Part shown: positions 26,769 to 37,456 of the stretch, piece by piece
Layout: each line of letters starts with the position of its first letter
Numbering within the stretch: position 1 is the stretch's first letter
Origin: an uncultured Eubacteriales bacterium
GTDB lineage: Bacteria; Bacillota; Clostridia; Christensenellales; Aristaeellaceae
Reading direction: 5' to 3'
Assembly: GCA_902764915.1 (NCBI GenBank)
Contig: CACWXY010000002.1
Location: 1 to 64,000, forward strand
Length of the DNA stretch: 64,000 nt
Translations under genes and position numbers: made by a program
The notes under the pieces: model-generated
Databases searched by the model: none
Seen by the model: the letters and a program-made list of their open reading frames with translations, nothing else
What the model was told of the DNA's origin: nothing

Positions 26769-28580
26769 TCATACGAGCGCATCAAGCGTCAGGACTTCAA
26801 AGCCCGCGGCTTTTCCCTTCAGGCGCACCGTGTCATGCAGTGACGTACACCGGGCACGCTCGCCCAGGGCATCCGCGACAGCCCGGCTGATATAGACTTT
26901 TCCGCTGGGTGCATTGGCCTCCAGTCGGGCCGCTGTATTCACGGTATCGCCGATGGCGGTATAGTCCATACGCCGGGCAGAGCCCATATTGCCCACAACG
27001 GCGGGGCCGAAGTTTACGCCGACACCGACGTGCAGTTCTTCCTGGATTTCATGCATCAGTTTTTCCGACAGTGTATGCGCGCCTTCCACAATCTCCATGG
27101 CGGTTTTCGCGGCATAGTAGACAGGATCCTCCAGGGGAAGCGGGGCGCCCCAGAATGCCATGGTGGCATCGCCTACATACTTGTCCAGCGTCCCATGATT
27201 TCTGGCTACGCATTCACTGGTCATTGTCAGGTACTGGTTCAGAATCCAGACGACCTTTTCCGGGTCCAGGCGCTCCGACATGCTGGTAAACCCGCGGATA
27301 TCCACAAACAGTACGGCAATGTGCCGCAGTGTGCCGCCCAGATGCAGCTCCTCCGTGCCTTCCTTCAGGATTTCCTGCACAATCTCCGGAGCTACATAGC
27401 GCGCAAATGTCTGTGTCACGCGCTGTCTTTCTATGGCCTGGATCACATAATGCCGGATCACGGAGACAACGAAGAGCGCGGCAGCAGCCAGCGGTATCCA
27501 CAGCGGATGCGTGATATATCCGGCACTGTACAGGAAATAGGGAACGACCATACCGGCCACCGCCAGAACGAAAGCCAGTACACCGGCTGCAGAGACGCGC
27601 AGGTGCAGGTACAGATACATGGCGGCAAGGGACAGCAGCGCCAGAAGAAGGACCTGCGGCCAGTCGGGGAGTTCTGTCACAAAGCGCCTGTCAATCAGGC
27701 TCTGGATGACATTCGCCTGCAGTTCCACCCCATACATCTGCTCCGAGGGACTGATCGGGGTGAAGTACGCATCCTGCAGACCGACGGCATAGGGTCCGAT
27801 CAGAACAATCCGGCCGGAAAAGAGTGCGGGATCATATTCGCCGGCGATCAGCCCGGACAGGGAAATGCCGTCCCAGTAGCCGCCGGGCTCAGCGGTATAG
27901 GGGATTGAGAAGTGTCCGCGCGCATCCGTGGGAGGCACTTCCATGCTCTCTCCCCGCGACGAAAGATAGGCCTTTGCCGTCTCGTATGCCATGGAGTAGA
28001 CGCGTCCCGCCTCCGGGGCAGTACTCTCCGGAATATCCTCATACAGGATTGCGTGACGCATGATACCGTCCTGGTCATACATGGCATTGATATGCCCCTG
28101 TGCCGTCACTGCACGCAGTGCGGCAAAGGGCTCTTCATAGGCGGTAATGGTCATCTGTGCCGAAATCGAAATGCCCTCCGTGGTATAGGCCATTCCATAG
28201 TCTGCCACGCTGGCTGTCACCACATGCGGAAGCCTGGAAGCAGCCTGCACAAGGTGGCTGTCTGCTTCTTCGGATGTTTCGCCTGCATACAGCGTATCAA
28301 TCGCAACAACGGCAGGCATATGATCCGGATCGGAAGCAAGTGCGTCCAGTGCAGAGGCGACAACATGACGGTCCCAGGACGAATACGGTCCCAGTTCGGC
28401 CAGCGATTTTTCATCCATACCCACAATGATAATCTCTGTGGAAGCAGCCTGCGGCCGCTGGAAAAGCCGATCCTGTATCCATTTGTCCAGGCGTCGGAAT
28501 GTGCCCACGGCAATCAGGAGCACAATCAGTGCTGCCGAGAGAAGAGACAGATAGAGATTCTGCTTTCCTTTCCGATCCAT
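26769..28580 (-). CDS. CHASE2-domain class III adenylate/guanylate cyclase
   Basis: A 603-residue membrane cyclase. One transmembrane helix (residues about 9-27) leads to an extracellular CHASE2 sensor (about 30-310; IIIVGMDEKSLAELGPYSSW, then RIVLIGPYAVGLQDAYFTP). Two or three helices (about 320-395) follow, then a cytoplasmic class III cyclase domain (about 425-595). That domain has LFVDIRGFTSMSERLDPEKV with the first metal Asp, GDATMAFWGAP with the second, and DYTAIGDTVNTAARLE. The product, cAMP or cGMP, cannot be decided by eye. ATG 28580 is preferred because AAAGGAG directly abuts the earlier ATG 28589. It is the last gene of a four-gene operon with a FecR-domain giant, an HD-GYP protein and an MBL hydrolase. 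Confidence 0.88.
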   Translation of the reverse strand: MDRKGKQNLYLSLLSAALIVLLIAVGTFRRLDKWIQDRLFQRPQAASTEIIIVGMDEKSLAELGPYSSWDRHVVASALDALASDPDHMPAVVAIDTLYAGETSEEADSHLVQAASRLPHVVTASVADYGMAYTTEGISISAQMTITAYEEPFAALRAVTAQGHINAMYDQDGIMRHAILYEDIPESTAPEAGRVYSMAYETAKAYLSSRGESMEVPPTDARGHFSIPYTAEPGGYWDGISLSGLIAGEYDPALFSGRIVLIGPYAVGLQDAYFTPISPSEQMYGVELQANVIQSLIDRRFVTELPDWPQVLLLALLSLAAMYLYLHLRVSAAGVLAFVLAVAGMVVPYFLYSAGYITHPLWIPLAAAALFVVSVIRHYVIQAIERQRVTQTFARYVAPEIVQEILKEGTEELHLGGTLRHIAVLFVDIRGFTSMSERLDPEKVVWILNQYLTMTSECVARNHGTLDKYVGDATMAFWGAPLPLEDPVYYAAKTAMEIVEGAHTLSEKLMHEIQEELHVGVGVNFGPAVVGNMGSARRMDYTAIGDTVNTAARLEANAPSGKVYISRAVADALGERARCTSLHDTVRLKGKAAGFEVLTLDALV

Positions 28581-28599
28581 GGGTTTCATCTCCTTTGTT

Positions 28600-31500
28600 T
28601 TATGCGTACAGGAGCCTGCTGTGCTTTCCTGTTGGGGCAGAAGGGATTTCGTTCAGAGGGGGAAGAGAAACCGTGTCTTCCGATACGGTTTCTTCTCCCA
28701 ATGGCTCCTGGCTGTCCTCCGTGCTCTCGTTTTCAGAAAGCACACCGGAAGGGCTGTCCGTGTCCGCATCGCCTCGTTCTTCCGCAGGCGTGCGGTCATT
28801 GGAGGAATCCGTCTGAATGTTCTTCTGTGTATCCTTATCCCTGGTTTTCTCTTGCTGTTTCTGTGAGGGAGACGGATTTTCCGCCTCCCTGGTCACTGTA
28901 TCGGCATTTTCGGAAGCCGGATTCCTGTTCTCCTCCGTTTCATCCGTAAAGAGTGCATCAAAATACAGTTCTTCTTCTTCATCGTCCCGGTCTGTTTCAT
29001 CGGGCATTTCATCCATTCCGTCGTCTTCCTCATCATCCCAGAGGAAATCTTCTTCGATCAGGGTGTCGTCCTCGAGGAGATCTTCCTCAGAATTGAGCAT
29101 GTCATCATAAAGCGGCGAATCTGACAGCAGATCTTCCTCTTGGGACAGGGGATTCTCTTCCATTAGGTCATCCCCGAGGAGATCTTCCTCAGCATACAGC
29201 GTGTCATCATAAAGCGGTGAATCTGACAGCAGATCTGCCTCTTCGGACAGAGGATCTTCTTCCATTAGGTCATCCTGGAGGAGGTCCTCCTCAGCATACA
29301 GCGCGTCATCATAAAGCGGTGAATCTGACAGCAGATCTGCCTCTTCGGACAGGGGGACTTCTTCCATTGTGTCATCCCCGAGGAGATCTTCCTCAGCATA
29401 CAGCGCGTCATCATAAAGCGGCGAATCTGACAGCAGATCTTCCTCTTGGGACAGAGGATCTTCTTCCATTAGGTCATTCTGGAGGAGGTCCTCCTCAGCA
29501 TACAGCGTGTCATCATAAAGCGGTGAATCTGACAGCAGATCTGCCTCATCGGACAGAGGATCCTCTTCCATCAGGCTGTTCGTAAGGCTTTCTTCATTAT
29601 TCTCATCGGTTGGATCTGTATCCGGTAGCGCTTCCTCATTCGAAGAGAAGAGGCTGTCTTCATGCTCATTCTCGAATGCACCCTTCATCCCGTTGTCTTC
29701 CGAATCACCCGTTTCACTGAAAGCAGAATCATTGTCGGTTTCATACTCGGACTGGCTGCCGGGAAGGTACAGTTCTTCTTCCTCCGTTTCATTATCCAGA
29801 GCAGTGTCAGGGTTCAGCGTCTCATCAGTAGAGAACGCTTCCTCATACAGTCCATCCGCACCATCCTCCCAGGCGGGATCTGCATCGTCCGTGAAAGACG
29901 ATTCGATAACGGAGACATCAGAAGAATTCTCCTGGGCCACTGTCTGTTCAGCACCATCTTCGGAGTTGAAATCTGACACATTCTCTGCAGGAATGGATTC
30001 GTCATCTGGCGTATCGGATGACTCATCTTCAGGAAGAACTGTACCATCCGTATCCATTTCGTCCGCATTCACAGCATCATCCGCCGTATCAGAGGAGAGC
30101 GTCTCTGCAGCATCTTCGTTCTGGGTTTCTTCATCAGATGGATCCAGCACTGCTTCTTCGGAAGATGCTTCCTCGTCTTCTTTCTCCGCATCCGATGCAT
30201 CTGTCTCTTCGGAAGATGCTTCATCTGTTTCAGCCAGATCGTTCTTCTCATCATCTGTCTCCGGCATGGTCATCGCCGGAAGCGAAGTCCGCGGGATTCC
30301 CAGCGGTCGGCCCATGCCCAATCCGTGAAGAGAAGTCAGATGAATAGGTTCTTCCATTTCTGTGGGTGATTTGATGAGAACATGCTCCCCCCCTTCATCT
30401 GACCAGGTGATCCGTGTATAGCCGCATTCGCTGCAGACAGTAAGTATGCACTTCTTATCGTCAATCACCTGCGCATCATAGTCCGTCCCCCATGTGTGTA
30501 CTTCGTCTGAATAATCCAGTGGCAATTTTTCTTCCCCACTGAATCCGCATGCTTCACAGATCCAGAATCTCGTGCCATGCTCTGTACAGGTCGAGGGCAC
30601 CGTTTCTTCTATAATGGGACCGACATGGTGACTTTCATCCTCTTTATCAAAGGGAATCGTCTCTACGACAGGTACATATTCATCGCATTCTGAACAATAG
30701 GTAACCCGAGTGCCATCCGTACCTCCGTTTTCACAGGAAGGCTTCGTCTCGTCCGTCACCAGTTTATGTTTATGAATAATCACTTCCGGCGTTGCCGTAG
30801 GTGTCGGGGTTGGCGTTGCCGTGGGCGTCGGGGTCGGCGTTGTCGTCGGTGTCGGGGTTGGCGTTGCCGTCGGCGTCGGGGTCGGCGTTGCCGTCGGCGT
30901 CGGGGTCGGCGTTGCTGTCGGCGGAGCAGAATAGGTGGGAAGATCGTCATCGTCAAACGGATCATATACGTAAGGTGTGGGGGACGGAGTTACTGTGATT
31001 TCCGGTTCAGGCTGTGCCGTCGGCTCCGGTGTAACCCGCGGCGTCGGTGCTCTGGTAGGTCTCGGCCGTACAGTCAGCGTTCCGAGTCTTTCCGAGATTG
31101 TGTAGTTTGCCGGATCTGCTCCGTTCCAGTGCATTTCATATCCATTCAGGCTGGAACCGACTTCGGTCTGAGAGCCTGTCGCAGCTACGGAAATCCCCTC
31201 ACTGTTGCTGAGTCCGCGAATCACAGCTTCTTCTTCATTCAGAGGCCGATCATCATATCCGGTAATATCCGTATCGATGGTAATCTTTACATTGGCAAAG
31301 TCGTGAATGATCTGATCCTTATGTTCCACATCGATGATCAGTCCATCCAAATCCATGACTTCTGCATCCGTCTCAGGAAGCGCATGGATCCTCTCCATAA
31401 GCAGATCGTAAGACGAAGTGCCTTCGTCCCAGATAAATGCAATCAGCTCCGGATTCAGCTGGAAAAGACGGAGAAGGTCTTCCGGCAGTTCTTCCAGTTT

Positions 31501-33726
31501 CATCTCTGCAATGTCAAAGGAAATCGTCTTTTCTCCGCTTAGATTATAGATGTGGACCTGCATGCTTTGCGCCTGGAGAACGTCCTGTTCTTCGGTTTCT
31601 CCGGTTATGGGATTGGAACCGGCTGCACCAATCGTGCCATGAAGTACATAGAGTGTTTCCACGCCATTGCCGTCAATGGACACATAGCCGAGATTTTCCC
31701 ACAGGTTCACATTCGTCAGTCCTGCAATACCGGCAGAAGGTTCCGTAAGAGGTCTGCCGTCATACGTTTTCTCAGCGCTTCCAGTCCAGACAGAAAGAGG
31801 CATCGGGCTGACTGTCAGTGTGCCTTCTTCCAATTGGACATTGACAAAATGGTCCGTTACATCTTCACCGTATTCATTACGGATCACATAATAATCAATC
31901 ACATTTTTGCTGGAACCCACGTTCCGCTGAGAGCCTTTTGCAGCAACTTCAATGGTAAACCCTTCCGGCAGTCCCTCCACAAGAACATCTGAAGTTTTGC
32001 TCAGTTCTTCACCATTGAACAGCATACTGGCACTCTGTGGAATGAGACGGATCAGCGATGCAATCGTCCAATCTCCTGCGTCTGCATATGGCGGCAAGGT
32101 TACCGCAGGCGTGGGTGTTGCAGTCGGTGCGACAGTCGGTTTCTCTGTTGGTTCTGCTGTCGGCGTGGCAGTGGGGGTAGCCGTTGGTGTCGGTGTGGGT
32201 GTGGCTGTCGGATCCACTGTGGGTGTCACAGTCGGTGCAGCGTTCGGTGTGGCCGTAGGTGTCTCTGTCGGTGTCGCACGGACTTGACCAAGTTTTACCG
32301 GAAGCGTGGCCGTTGGTGTCGGTGTGGGTATGGCCGTCGGTTTCACCGTGGGTGTCACAGTCGGCTCCGCTGTTGGTTCTGCCGTGGGTGCAACGGTGGG
32401 CGTCAGCGTCGGTGTATGCGTTGCCGTGGGTGTAGCCGTTGGCGTCGGGGTCGGCGTTGCCGTGGGTGTAGCCGTTGGCGTCGGGGTCGGCGTTGCCGTG
32501 GGTGTAGCCGTCGGTTTCACTGTGGGGGTCGCCGTCGGCTCCTCCGTTGGCTCTGGCGTCGGCGCGACAGTGGGCGTTGGTGTAGGTGTGGCCGTCGGCG
32601 TCGGTGTAGGCGTTGCTGTCGGTTTCACTGTGGGCGTCGCTGTCGGTGTAGGCGTTGCCGTAGGTGTAGCCGTTGGCGTGGGTGTAGGCGTTGCCGTGGG
32701 TGTAGCCGTTGGCGTCGGGGTCGGCGTTGCCGTGGGTGTGGCCGTTGGCGTCGGGGTCGGCGTTGCCGTGGGTGTAGCCGTCGGCGTCGGGGTCGGTGTT
32801 GCCGTGGGTGTGGCCGTTGGCGTCGGGGTCGGCGTTGCCGTGGGTGTGGCCGTTGGCGTCGGGGTCGGCGCAGATGTCAGTTCTGTCGTCGGCTCCAAGG
32901 TTGGCGTGGCTGTTGGGCCGGGAGTGGGCGTGGGTTCACGCGTGGCTGTTGGTTCAGGGGTCGCCGTTGCCTTCGCCGGTGCTTTTCCTTCCGCCAGTAA
33001 CCGCAGAAGTTCCTCTGACCATCCGGTCTGTTCACATACTTTCTTCAGACGCGAATCATCCCGTACAATCTCACGAACCACCATGAGAGGAAGATCATAT
33101 TCATCGACTTCTTCCAGGAAGAACTCAATGCTGTCCACATCGCGGTCGTTATACAGATACACCGTAATCTTCTGTCCGGGAGCAACCACGATTTCCTTGA
33201 CTTCACCGGTTACCGGGTTCGTACCGACAACATGAACGGTACCATCGGTAACAGTCATGCTTTCTTCCTCTTCCGGAGTCACACGCACATAACCGGAAGT
33301 ACCGCGAATCCCGACAACCATGGTTGTTGTCGTAATATCAAATGTCTCATCCGCTTCCAGGGCCTGATTAACCTGGAAGAAGACACAGCCCTGGCTCAGA
33401 TGCAGTCGAAGCCATTTCGCCTGTTTCCGCACATCGGCACGGCTGAGTTCATCGAGAGTGATGATCTTCGTGTCATCCAGTCCTACAGAAACCAGACTTT
33501 CCTTATCGGTACGGATCCGGTTTCCATTCTGAAGACGCATCTGATCCGTCATGGCTTTCTGTCGGCCCTCGGCATCCGTAACCTCAACAATGCCTTCTCT
33601 GCGAAGAAGACGCATTGTACTGGCCATATACTTGCCTTCGGTGAAATACCAGATTCCCAGACCGATTCCGAGTACAAGAATGACGGCAAGCACAATCCAT
33701 AAAAGCCGTTTTCTCTTACCCTTCAT
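28600..33726 (-). CDS. Giant membrane-anchored FecR-domain protein with PT linkers and acidic repeats
   Basis: A 1708-residue protein. Residues 8-28 are a membrane anchor without a cleavage site. Residues about 45-185 are a FecR domain ([20 protein letters not shown]). A Thr-Pro-Ala low-complexity linker spans about 252-545. Two MBG-like surface modules follow (about 555-910; [18 protein letters not shown] and [19 protein letters not shown]), then a second PT linker (about 930-982). A Cys segment with CxxC pairs (about 990-1110; [28 protein letters not shown]) precedes an acidic Asp/Glu/Ser tail of about 550 residues that includes five 34-residue repeats. There is no LPXTG signal. The start ATG 33726 follows GGGAGGG and overlaps the HD-GYP stop (ATGA). 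It is probably a wall-spanning structural or sensing protein. The acidic tail could bind cations. Confidence 0.8.
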   Translation of the reverse strand: MKGKRKRLLWIVLAVILVLGIGLGIWYFTEGKYMASTMRLLRREGIVEVTDAEGRQKAMTDQMRLQNGNRIRTDKESLVSVGLDDTKIITLDELSRADVRKQAKWLRLHLSQGCVFFQVNQALEADETFDITTTTMVVGIRGTSGYVRVTPEEEESMTVTDGTVHVVGTNPVTGEVKEIVVAPGQKITVYLYNDRDVDSIEFFLEEVDEYDLPLMVVREIVRDDSRLKKVCEQTGWSEELLRLLAEGKAPAKATATPEPTATREPTPTPGPTATPTLEPTTELTSAPTPTPTATPTATPTPTPTATPTATPTPTPTATPTATPTPTPTATPTATPTPTPTATPTATPTPTPTATPTATPTPTATPTVKPTATPTPTPTATPTPTPTVAPTPEPTEEPTATPTVKPTATPTATPTPTPTATPTATPTPTPTATPTATHTPTLTPTVAPTAEPTAEPTVTPTVKPTAIPTPTPTATLPVKLGQVRATPTETPTATPNAAPTVTPTVDPTATPTPTPTATPTATPTAEPTEKPTVAPTATPTPAVTLPPYADAGDWTIASLIRLIPQSASMLFNGEELSKTSDVLVEGLPEGFTIEVAAKGSQRNVGSSKNVIDYYVIRNEYGEDVTDHFVNVQLEEGTLTVSPMPLSVWTGSAEKTYDGRPLTEPSAGIAGLTNVNLWENLGYVSIDGNGVETLYVLHGTIGAAGSNPITGETEEQDVLQAQSMQVHIYNLSGEKTISFDIAEMKLEELPEDLLRLFQLNPELIAFIWDEGTSSYDLLMERIHALPETDAEVMDLDGLIIDVEHKDQIIHDFANVKITIDTDITGYDDRPLNEEEAVIRGLSNSEGISVAATGSQTEVGSSLNGYEMHWNGADPANYTISERLGTLTVRPRPTRAPTPRVTPEPTAQPEPEITVTPSPTPYVYDPFDDDDLPTYSAPPTATPTPTPTATPTPTPTATPTPTPTTTPTPTPTATPTPTPTATPEVIIHKHKLVTDETKPSCENGGTDGTRVTYCSECDEYVPVVETIPFDKEDESHHVGPIIEETVPSTCTEHGTRFWICEACGFSGEEKLPLDYSDEVHTWGTDYDAQVIDDKKCILTVCSECGYTRITWSDEGGEHVLIKSPTEMEEPIHLTSLHGLGMGRPLGIPRTSLPAMTMPETDDEKNDLAETDEASSEETDASDAEKEDEEASSEEAVLDPSDEETQNEDAAETLSSDTADDAVNADEMDTDGTVLPEDESSDTPDDESIPAENVSDFNSEDGAEQTVAQENSSDVSVIESSFTDDADPAWEDGADGLYEEAFSTDETLNPDTALDNETEEEELYLPGSQSEYETDNDSAFSETGDSEDNGMKGAFENEHEDSLFSSNEEALPDTDPTDENNEESLTNSLMEEDPLSDEADLLSDSPLYDDTLYAEEDLLQNDLMEEDPLSQEEDLLSDSPLYDDALYAEEDLLGDDTMEEVPLSEEADLLSDSPLYDDALYAEEDLLQDDLMEEDPLSEEADLLSDSPLYDDTLYAEEDLLGDDLMEENPLSQEEDLLSDSPLYDDMLNSEEDLLEDDTLIEEDFLWDDEEDDGMDEMPDETDRDDEEEELYFDALFTDETEENRNPASENADTVTREAENPSPSQKQQEKTRDKDTQKNIQTDSSNDRTPAEERGDADTDSPSGVLSENESTEDSQEPLGEETVSEDTVSLPPLNEIPSAPTGKHSRLLYA
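29065..29577 (-). repeat. Five 102-bp coding repeats (34-residue acidic repeat)
   Basis: Each unit encodes a variant of [20 protein letters not shown] followed by [13 protein letters not shown]. The copies differ at a few positions (Q/G, T/A/M, D/Q), so the array is not brand new. Confidence 0.85.
30785..30930 (-). repeat. Thr-Pro low-complexity coding repeat (distal PT linker)
   Basis: Degenerate repeat of ACGCCGACC-type codons encoding TPTPTATPT in the giant FecR protein. The opposite strand shows Val-Gly-rich frames that are shadows. Confidence 0.85.
32095..32975 (-). repeat. Thr-Pro low-complexity coding repeat (proximal PT linker)
   Basis: About 880 bp encoding about 290 residues of TPTPTATPT with scattered Glu-Pro and Lys-Pro pairs. 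Long 30-36-bp near-identical blocks (for example within 32440-32510 and 32680-32870) show expansion by slippage or unequal exchange. The opposite-strand Val-Gly-Val-Ala frame is a shadow. Confidence 0.85.
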
Positions 33727-35204
33727 GATTCTTTCCCTCCCGATTGTATATCCCCATCGCGTTCCCACGCGCGACTTTCATAAAAGAGCCGCAGCATCTC
33801 GCTGTCCAGCTTTCCCTCATCCCGCATGCCTGCCAGTACCCTGAAAGCCTGCTGCGGGGAAAGCGCCGGCTTGTAGGGCCGATCCTCGGCAGTCAGCGCA
33901 TCATAGATATCCAGAATTGTCAGAAGCCGCACTTCTTTCGGAATCTGTTCGTCTCTCAGATGATCCGGATATCCCGTGCCATTGAGAAGCTCATGATGCG
34001 CACCGGCCCATGCAGGCACCGCCGTATAGACATCAGAAAACTGCATGTGCGAAAGCAGTCGCCTGGTATAGACCACATGCCGCTCCATTTCCTGCCGTTC
34101 CCATTCCGTCAGGCTGCCTTTGCGGATATGGAGGGCTTCTCTGGCATAGTCGTCCAGAAGCGGGATTGCCTGTCCCTGCGCATCCAGAACCTTCTTGTCA
34201 CACAGTGCCTGAAGCGCTGCCATCTGTCCGTCATCCAGATACGGCGCATCGTCTGCCTGAAGAATCAGCGCGCTGGCTTTTTCCAGTTCCTCCCGTGTCA
34301 TGGTCGGTATGCCCTCTGCCGTCTGTACGTTTTCATACGCTTTCAGACGTTCCATCAGCCGGGCTACCTCAATGCGGTGCATCAGGGACTCACGGTGTGT
34401 CCCCAGTCTTGTGGGTTTATCCATGATATGCAGGGGAATAATCAGCTTTCCGATGTCATGCAGCCATACGCTCATGAGAAACGCGTCATGGTATTCCGGG
34501 GCAATCCGGAATCCGTGATCGTCCGCGTCCAGCCACTGCAGAAATTTCTCTGCATAGCGAACCATGCTGCGGGTATGGTTCGCATTATAAGGGCTTCTCG
34601 CGTCAATGGCGTCCGCCATGACGCCGACAAAGGAGTGCATGATGTTTAAAACCGCTTCCTGCAGAAGCGTATTGCGCAGACTGACTGCCGCCAGAGAACC
34701 CATGGCCAGGAACAGTTTCTCATACGTCTGGGAAAAGGGGATAATGGCTCCGCTTCCATCCATGGCATTGATCAGCTGAAGCACACCGATGGTCCGTTGC
34801 TTTTCATCCTCCATGGGAACGACCAGCATGGACTGCGTGCGGTAATGATTCATCTGATCATAGTTTCTTGTGCCCGTAAAGTTGTAGTCTCCGGCTTCAT
34901 AGACGTCCGGAATATTGATCAGCTTATGCTCCAGCGCCGAACATGCACAGACATAGGTCTTTGTCATGGGCACAGGGGGAAGAAGCATGTCTCTGCCGTC
35001 CCAGATCAGATGAATGCCCCGGGACATGGTTACCATGTTGTGAAAGACCAGCTGCTGATTTTCCAGTATATACACGGTGCCGCCATCACAGTGTGTGATG
35101 TCCATGGCTTCCATGAGAATACGGTCAAGAAGCACGCTGATATCCTGTGTGCCGGTCAGCGCAATGGCAATCTGGATCAGCCGATCCGTCTGATCCATGT
35201 TCAT
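33723..35204 (-). CDS. GAF / HD-GYP domain protein
   Basis: A 493-residue cytoplasmic signalling protein. Residues about 18-178 form a GAF sensor ([20 protein letters not shown], then QSMLVVPM). Residues about 185-470 form an HD-GYP phosphodiesterase domain: the HD pair is in [13 protein letters not shown] and the GYP signature is [20 protein letters not shown] proteins typically hydrolyse cyclic di-GMP, and some act on other cyclic dinucleotides. A helical insert (about 290-380) separates the HD and GYP parts. Start ATG 35204 overlaps the MBL gene stop (ATGA), and its own stop overlaps the start of the FecR giant, so translation is coupled through three genes. Confidence 0.88.
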   Translation of the reverse strand: MNMDQTDRLIQIAIALTGTQDISVLLDRILMEAMDITHCDGGTVYILENQQLVFHNMVTMSRGIHLIWDGRDMLLPPVPMTKTYVCACSALEHKLINIPDVYEAGDYNFTGTRNYDQMNHYRTQSMLVVPMEDEKQRTIGVLQLINAMDGSGAIIPFSQTYEKLFLAMGSLAAVSLRNTLLQEAVLNIMHSFVGVMADAIDARSPYNANHTRSMVRYAEKFLQWLDADDHGFRIAPEYHDAFLMSVWLHDIGKLIIPLHIMDKPTRLGTHRESLMHRIEVARLMERLKAYENVQTAEGIPTMTREELEKASALILQADDAPYLDDGQMAALQALCDKKVLDAQGQAIPLLDDYAREALHIRKGSLTEWERQEMERHVVYTRRLLSHMQFSDVYTAVPAWAGAHHELLNGTGYPDHLRDEQIPKEVRLLTILDIYDALTAEDRPYKPALSPQQAFRVLAGMRDEGKLDSEMLRLFYESRAWERDGDIQSGGKES

Positions 35205-35986
35205 AGTGTGATCAGCACTCCCTCCCTGGCGTAGGTAACCCCCAGCGCCTGTTCTCTGCGCTGAAGCATGGCATCGGTGCTGCCCGGATCATGGTGCACC
35301 AGAAGAAGCTGCTTTACATGCGCTTTCTGCTGAACCATGCGTCCCATTTCCGCTGTGGAGTGGCCAAACCCGGGCCTGTTCTCAAACAGTTCCACCGTAT
35401 ACTGCGCGTCATAGAGCAGAAGATCCGCGTCGCGGGAGAAAGCGATCAGTCCCGCCGCACTGTCGCCCTGGTGCGAATAATCGGTGGCATAGACGATCCG
35501 CTTTTCTCCGCACCGTATGCCGTATATCAGACTGCCCCCCGGATGATGGGAGGGAATCCAGTCGATGGCAAAGGGACCTGAAGAGAAGGGCTGCGTCAGA
35601 TCATGCAGATGAATGTCGGATGGATATTCCGAAAGCGTCACAGGCCAGAGGGGCGGGGCAATCAGGCGCTGCAGCTGTTCCTGCACAGAGCCGGATGCAT
35701 GGGGCATGGCATAGATATGAACCGTGCGCCCCTCCTGCAGAAGCGCCCTGTACATGGGAAGCCCCAGGATATGATCAATGTGCGTGTGCGTAAGAAGAAT
35801 ATGGATATCGCCCTCCAGATCCGGCGCATGCATGAGGCCCGTTCCTGCATCGAGAAACAGCGCATGCTGTCCCTGCCGCAGGAGATAGCAGGAGGTGTTT
35901 CCGCCGAACTGAAGGTAGTTTTCTCCGGATACAGGCATGGAACCTCGGGCCCCCAAAACCGTGAGCGTCACTGTCCCTGCTGCCAT
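35201..35986 (-). CDS. MBL-fold metallo-hydrolase (possible cyclic-nucleotide phosphodiesterase)
   Basis: A 261-residue metallo-beta-lactamase-fold protein. It opens with VLGARGSMPVSGENYLQFGG and NTSCYL, then the metal motif THTHIDHILG, a distal His in WIPSHHPGGS, and the Asp ligand in YATDYSHQGD. This subgroup (class II cAMP phosphodiesterase / PhnP-like) commonly sits next to nucleotide cyclases. Here it heads the operon that ends with a class III cyclase, so degradation of the cyclase product is a reasonable inference. ATG 35986 follows GGAAGG. Confidence 0.75.
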   Translation of the reverse strand: MAAGTVTLTVLGARGSMPVSGENYLQFGGNTSCYLLRQGQHALFLDAGTGLMHAPDLEGDIHILLTHTHIDHILGLPMYRALLQEGRTVHIYAMPHASGSVQEQLQRLIAPPLWPVTLSEYPSDIHLHDLTQPFSSGPFAIDWIPSHHPGGSLIYGIRCGEKRIVYATDYSHQGDSAAGLIAFSRDADLLLYDAQYTVELFENRPGFGHSTAEMGRMVQQKAHVKQLLLVHHDPGSTDAMLQRREQALGVTYAREGVLITL

Positions 35987-36597
35987 TGTCCATGCCTTCC
36001 TTTCTCACGTTTCCGCCGTCATGCTGCCTTCGCCTGACACAGGCAAAATCCATCTACTCACATTCTAGCATCTCACATGGCAAAAAAAAATGGCAAATCC
36101 TGGAATATGTGCAAAAAAAGAGGAGAAAAGCGCGGAAACGGCGGGCATATACAGCAAAAATGCAGAAAGCGCATGCCCGCCCGGCAGGCAGGCACCGGCG
36201 TATCCGGTAAAGGCGGAATGGTTCTGCATCATGATCTGCCGGAAACAGCGGCGCTTCCGCACCGTTCACAGGCGCTGCGCGAAAAGCGAAGGACACAGAT
36301 CTGTTCCGTGGCAAGGCAGCAGCGGCCGTCCGCATGCAGACTTCTCCTTTTCCGGGATTCCGGGGCGCTGAAGCAGGCCCCGCATGCGCTGAAAAAGGCC
36401 TGGTTTTCCCTTCCGGGAACCATGGCATCTGTCGGCCTGTTGCGCAGAAGACCGGTTTCAGACAGCCGGAGAGCAGGCATGGAACGTCCCCGGACCTGGA
36501 AAGCCGCCAGAAAGGCCGGCCGCTGCCTGAATGATTGACACGATTTGTCTTTTCTGTGTAGAATGCATACATAACTATACATGCAGGAGGTTTCCCA
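35987..36597. other. Long intergenic region between divergent transcripts
   Basis: Frames on both strands here are short, overlap each other and resemble nothing. An A-rich segment lies at 36080-36140. A TAGAAT box on the minus strand (36067-36062) could serve the signalling operon but lacks a good -35. The esterase promoter is at 36535-36564. Confidence 0.5.
36535..36564 (+). promoter_or_regulatory. Esterase promoter
   Basis: TTGACA (36535-36540), 18 bp, TAGAAT (36559-36564), about 33 bases before ATG 36598. Confidence 0.7.
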
Positions 36598-37424
36598 TGG
36601 CATTATTGCAGGTTGATTTCAAGGCCAATGCACTGCAGCGCCGCGTGCGGATCAATGTAGTGCTTCCCGTGGACAAGGATGCCCATGAATCCTGGGCGGA
36701 TCATCGCGGCATTCCATACAAGACGCTCTATCTTCTTCACGGCATCTACGGCGATGCCAACAGCTGGCTGACCAACAGCAATGTGGTGCGCTATGCAGAG
36801 GAGAAGAATCTGGTGGTCGTCATGCCGGACGGTGAAAACGGCTTTTACCTGGATCACCCCGACTACATGAACTGCTTTTCCCAGTATGTGGGTCAGGAAC
36901 TGGTGGATGTGACACGGCGTATGTTCCCGCTGTCCGACAAACGGGAAGACACCATGATCGGCGGCTTTTCCATGGGCGGCTATGGCGCGCTGCGCACAGG
37001 ACTGAAGTTTTCCGATACCTTCGGTGTCATTGCCGGGCTTTCCAGCGCCCTGATACTGGAGAGCCATGCGAATCAGCAGCAGACAGGGCCTGCCACCAGT
37101 GCGTATATGGACGCCATGTTCGGAAAAGGAGATGTGGTCAACAGTGATCTGAATCCCGCTTTCCTGATTCGAAAACTGGTGGAGGAAAAGGCAGCACTGC
37201 CCATGCTCTATCTCGGATGCGGCGCGCAGGATTTCCTGATTTCCGCCAATGAAGCATTCGATGCACTGCTGACACAGCTCCATGTGCCGCACACGTTCCG
37301 CGTCACAGACGGCCGGCACGACTGGGATTTCTGGGAAAAGGAGATCAAGTACCTGATCCGCGAATGGCTGCCCACGGAAAACATTCAGCATGCAGCTGCC
37401 GAGGAGATCAGAACAAAGCCATGA
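36598..37424 (+). CDS. Esterase D-type alpha/beta hydrolase
   Basis: A 275-residue serine hydrolase of the putative esterase family (PF00756), similar to tributyrin/acetyl esterases of Bacillota. The oxyanion loop is LYLLHGIYGDANSWL; the nucleophile Ser sits in GGFSMGGYGAL; the catalytic Asp is probably in GAQDFLI and the His in DGRHDWDFW. No signal peptide, so cytoplasmic. ATG 36598 follows AGGAGG with 7-base spacing; the longer frame covers the promoter. The substrate may be acetylated or feruloylated plant-sugar esters, which would suit the pectin locus, but that is inference. Confidence 0.85.
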
Positions 37425-37430
37425 ACGAAC

Positions 37431-37456
37431 AAAAGCCGGCCTGAGGCCGGCTTTTT
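37431..37456. terminator. Bidirectional terminator
   Basis: AAAAGCCGGCC (37431-37441) and GGCCGGCTTTTT (37445-37456) with a 3-base loop, between convergent genes. Confidence 0.85.

Noticed and set aside
32095-32975. Possible CRISPR array
   Set aside because: The repeats are contiguous low-complexity coding sequence without unique spacers.
32306-33235. Val-Gly-rich plus-strand frames
   Set aside because: They are the opposite strand of the Thr-Pro repeat of the FecR giant.
36054-36572. Possible 172-residue minus-strand gene
   Set aside because: Overlaps several equally long frames in the esterase upstream region, no ribosome binding site, random composition.
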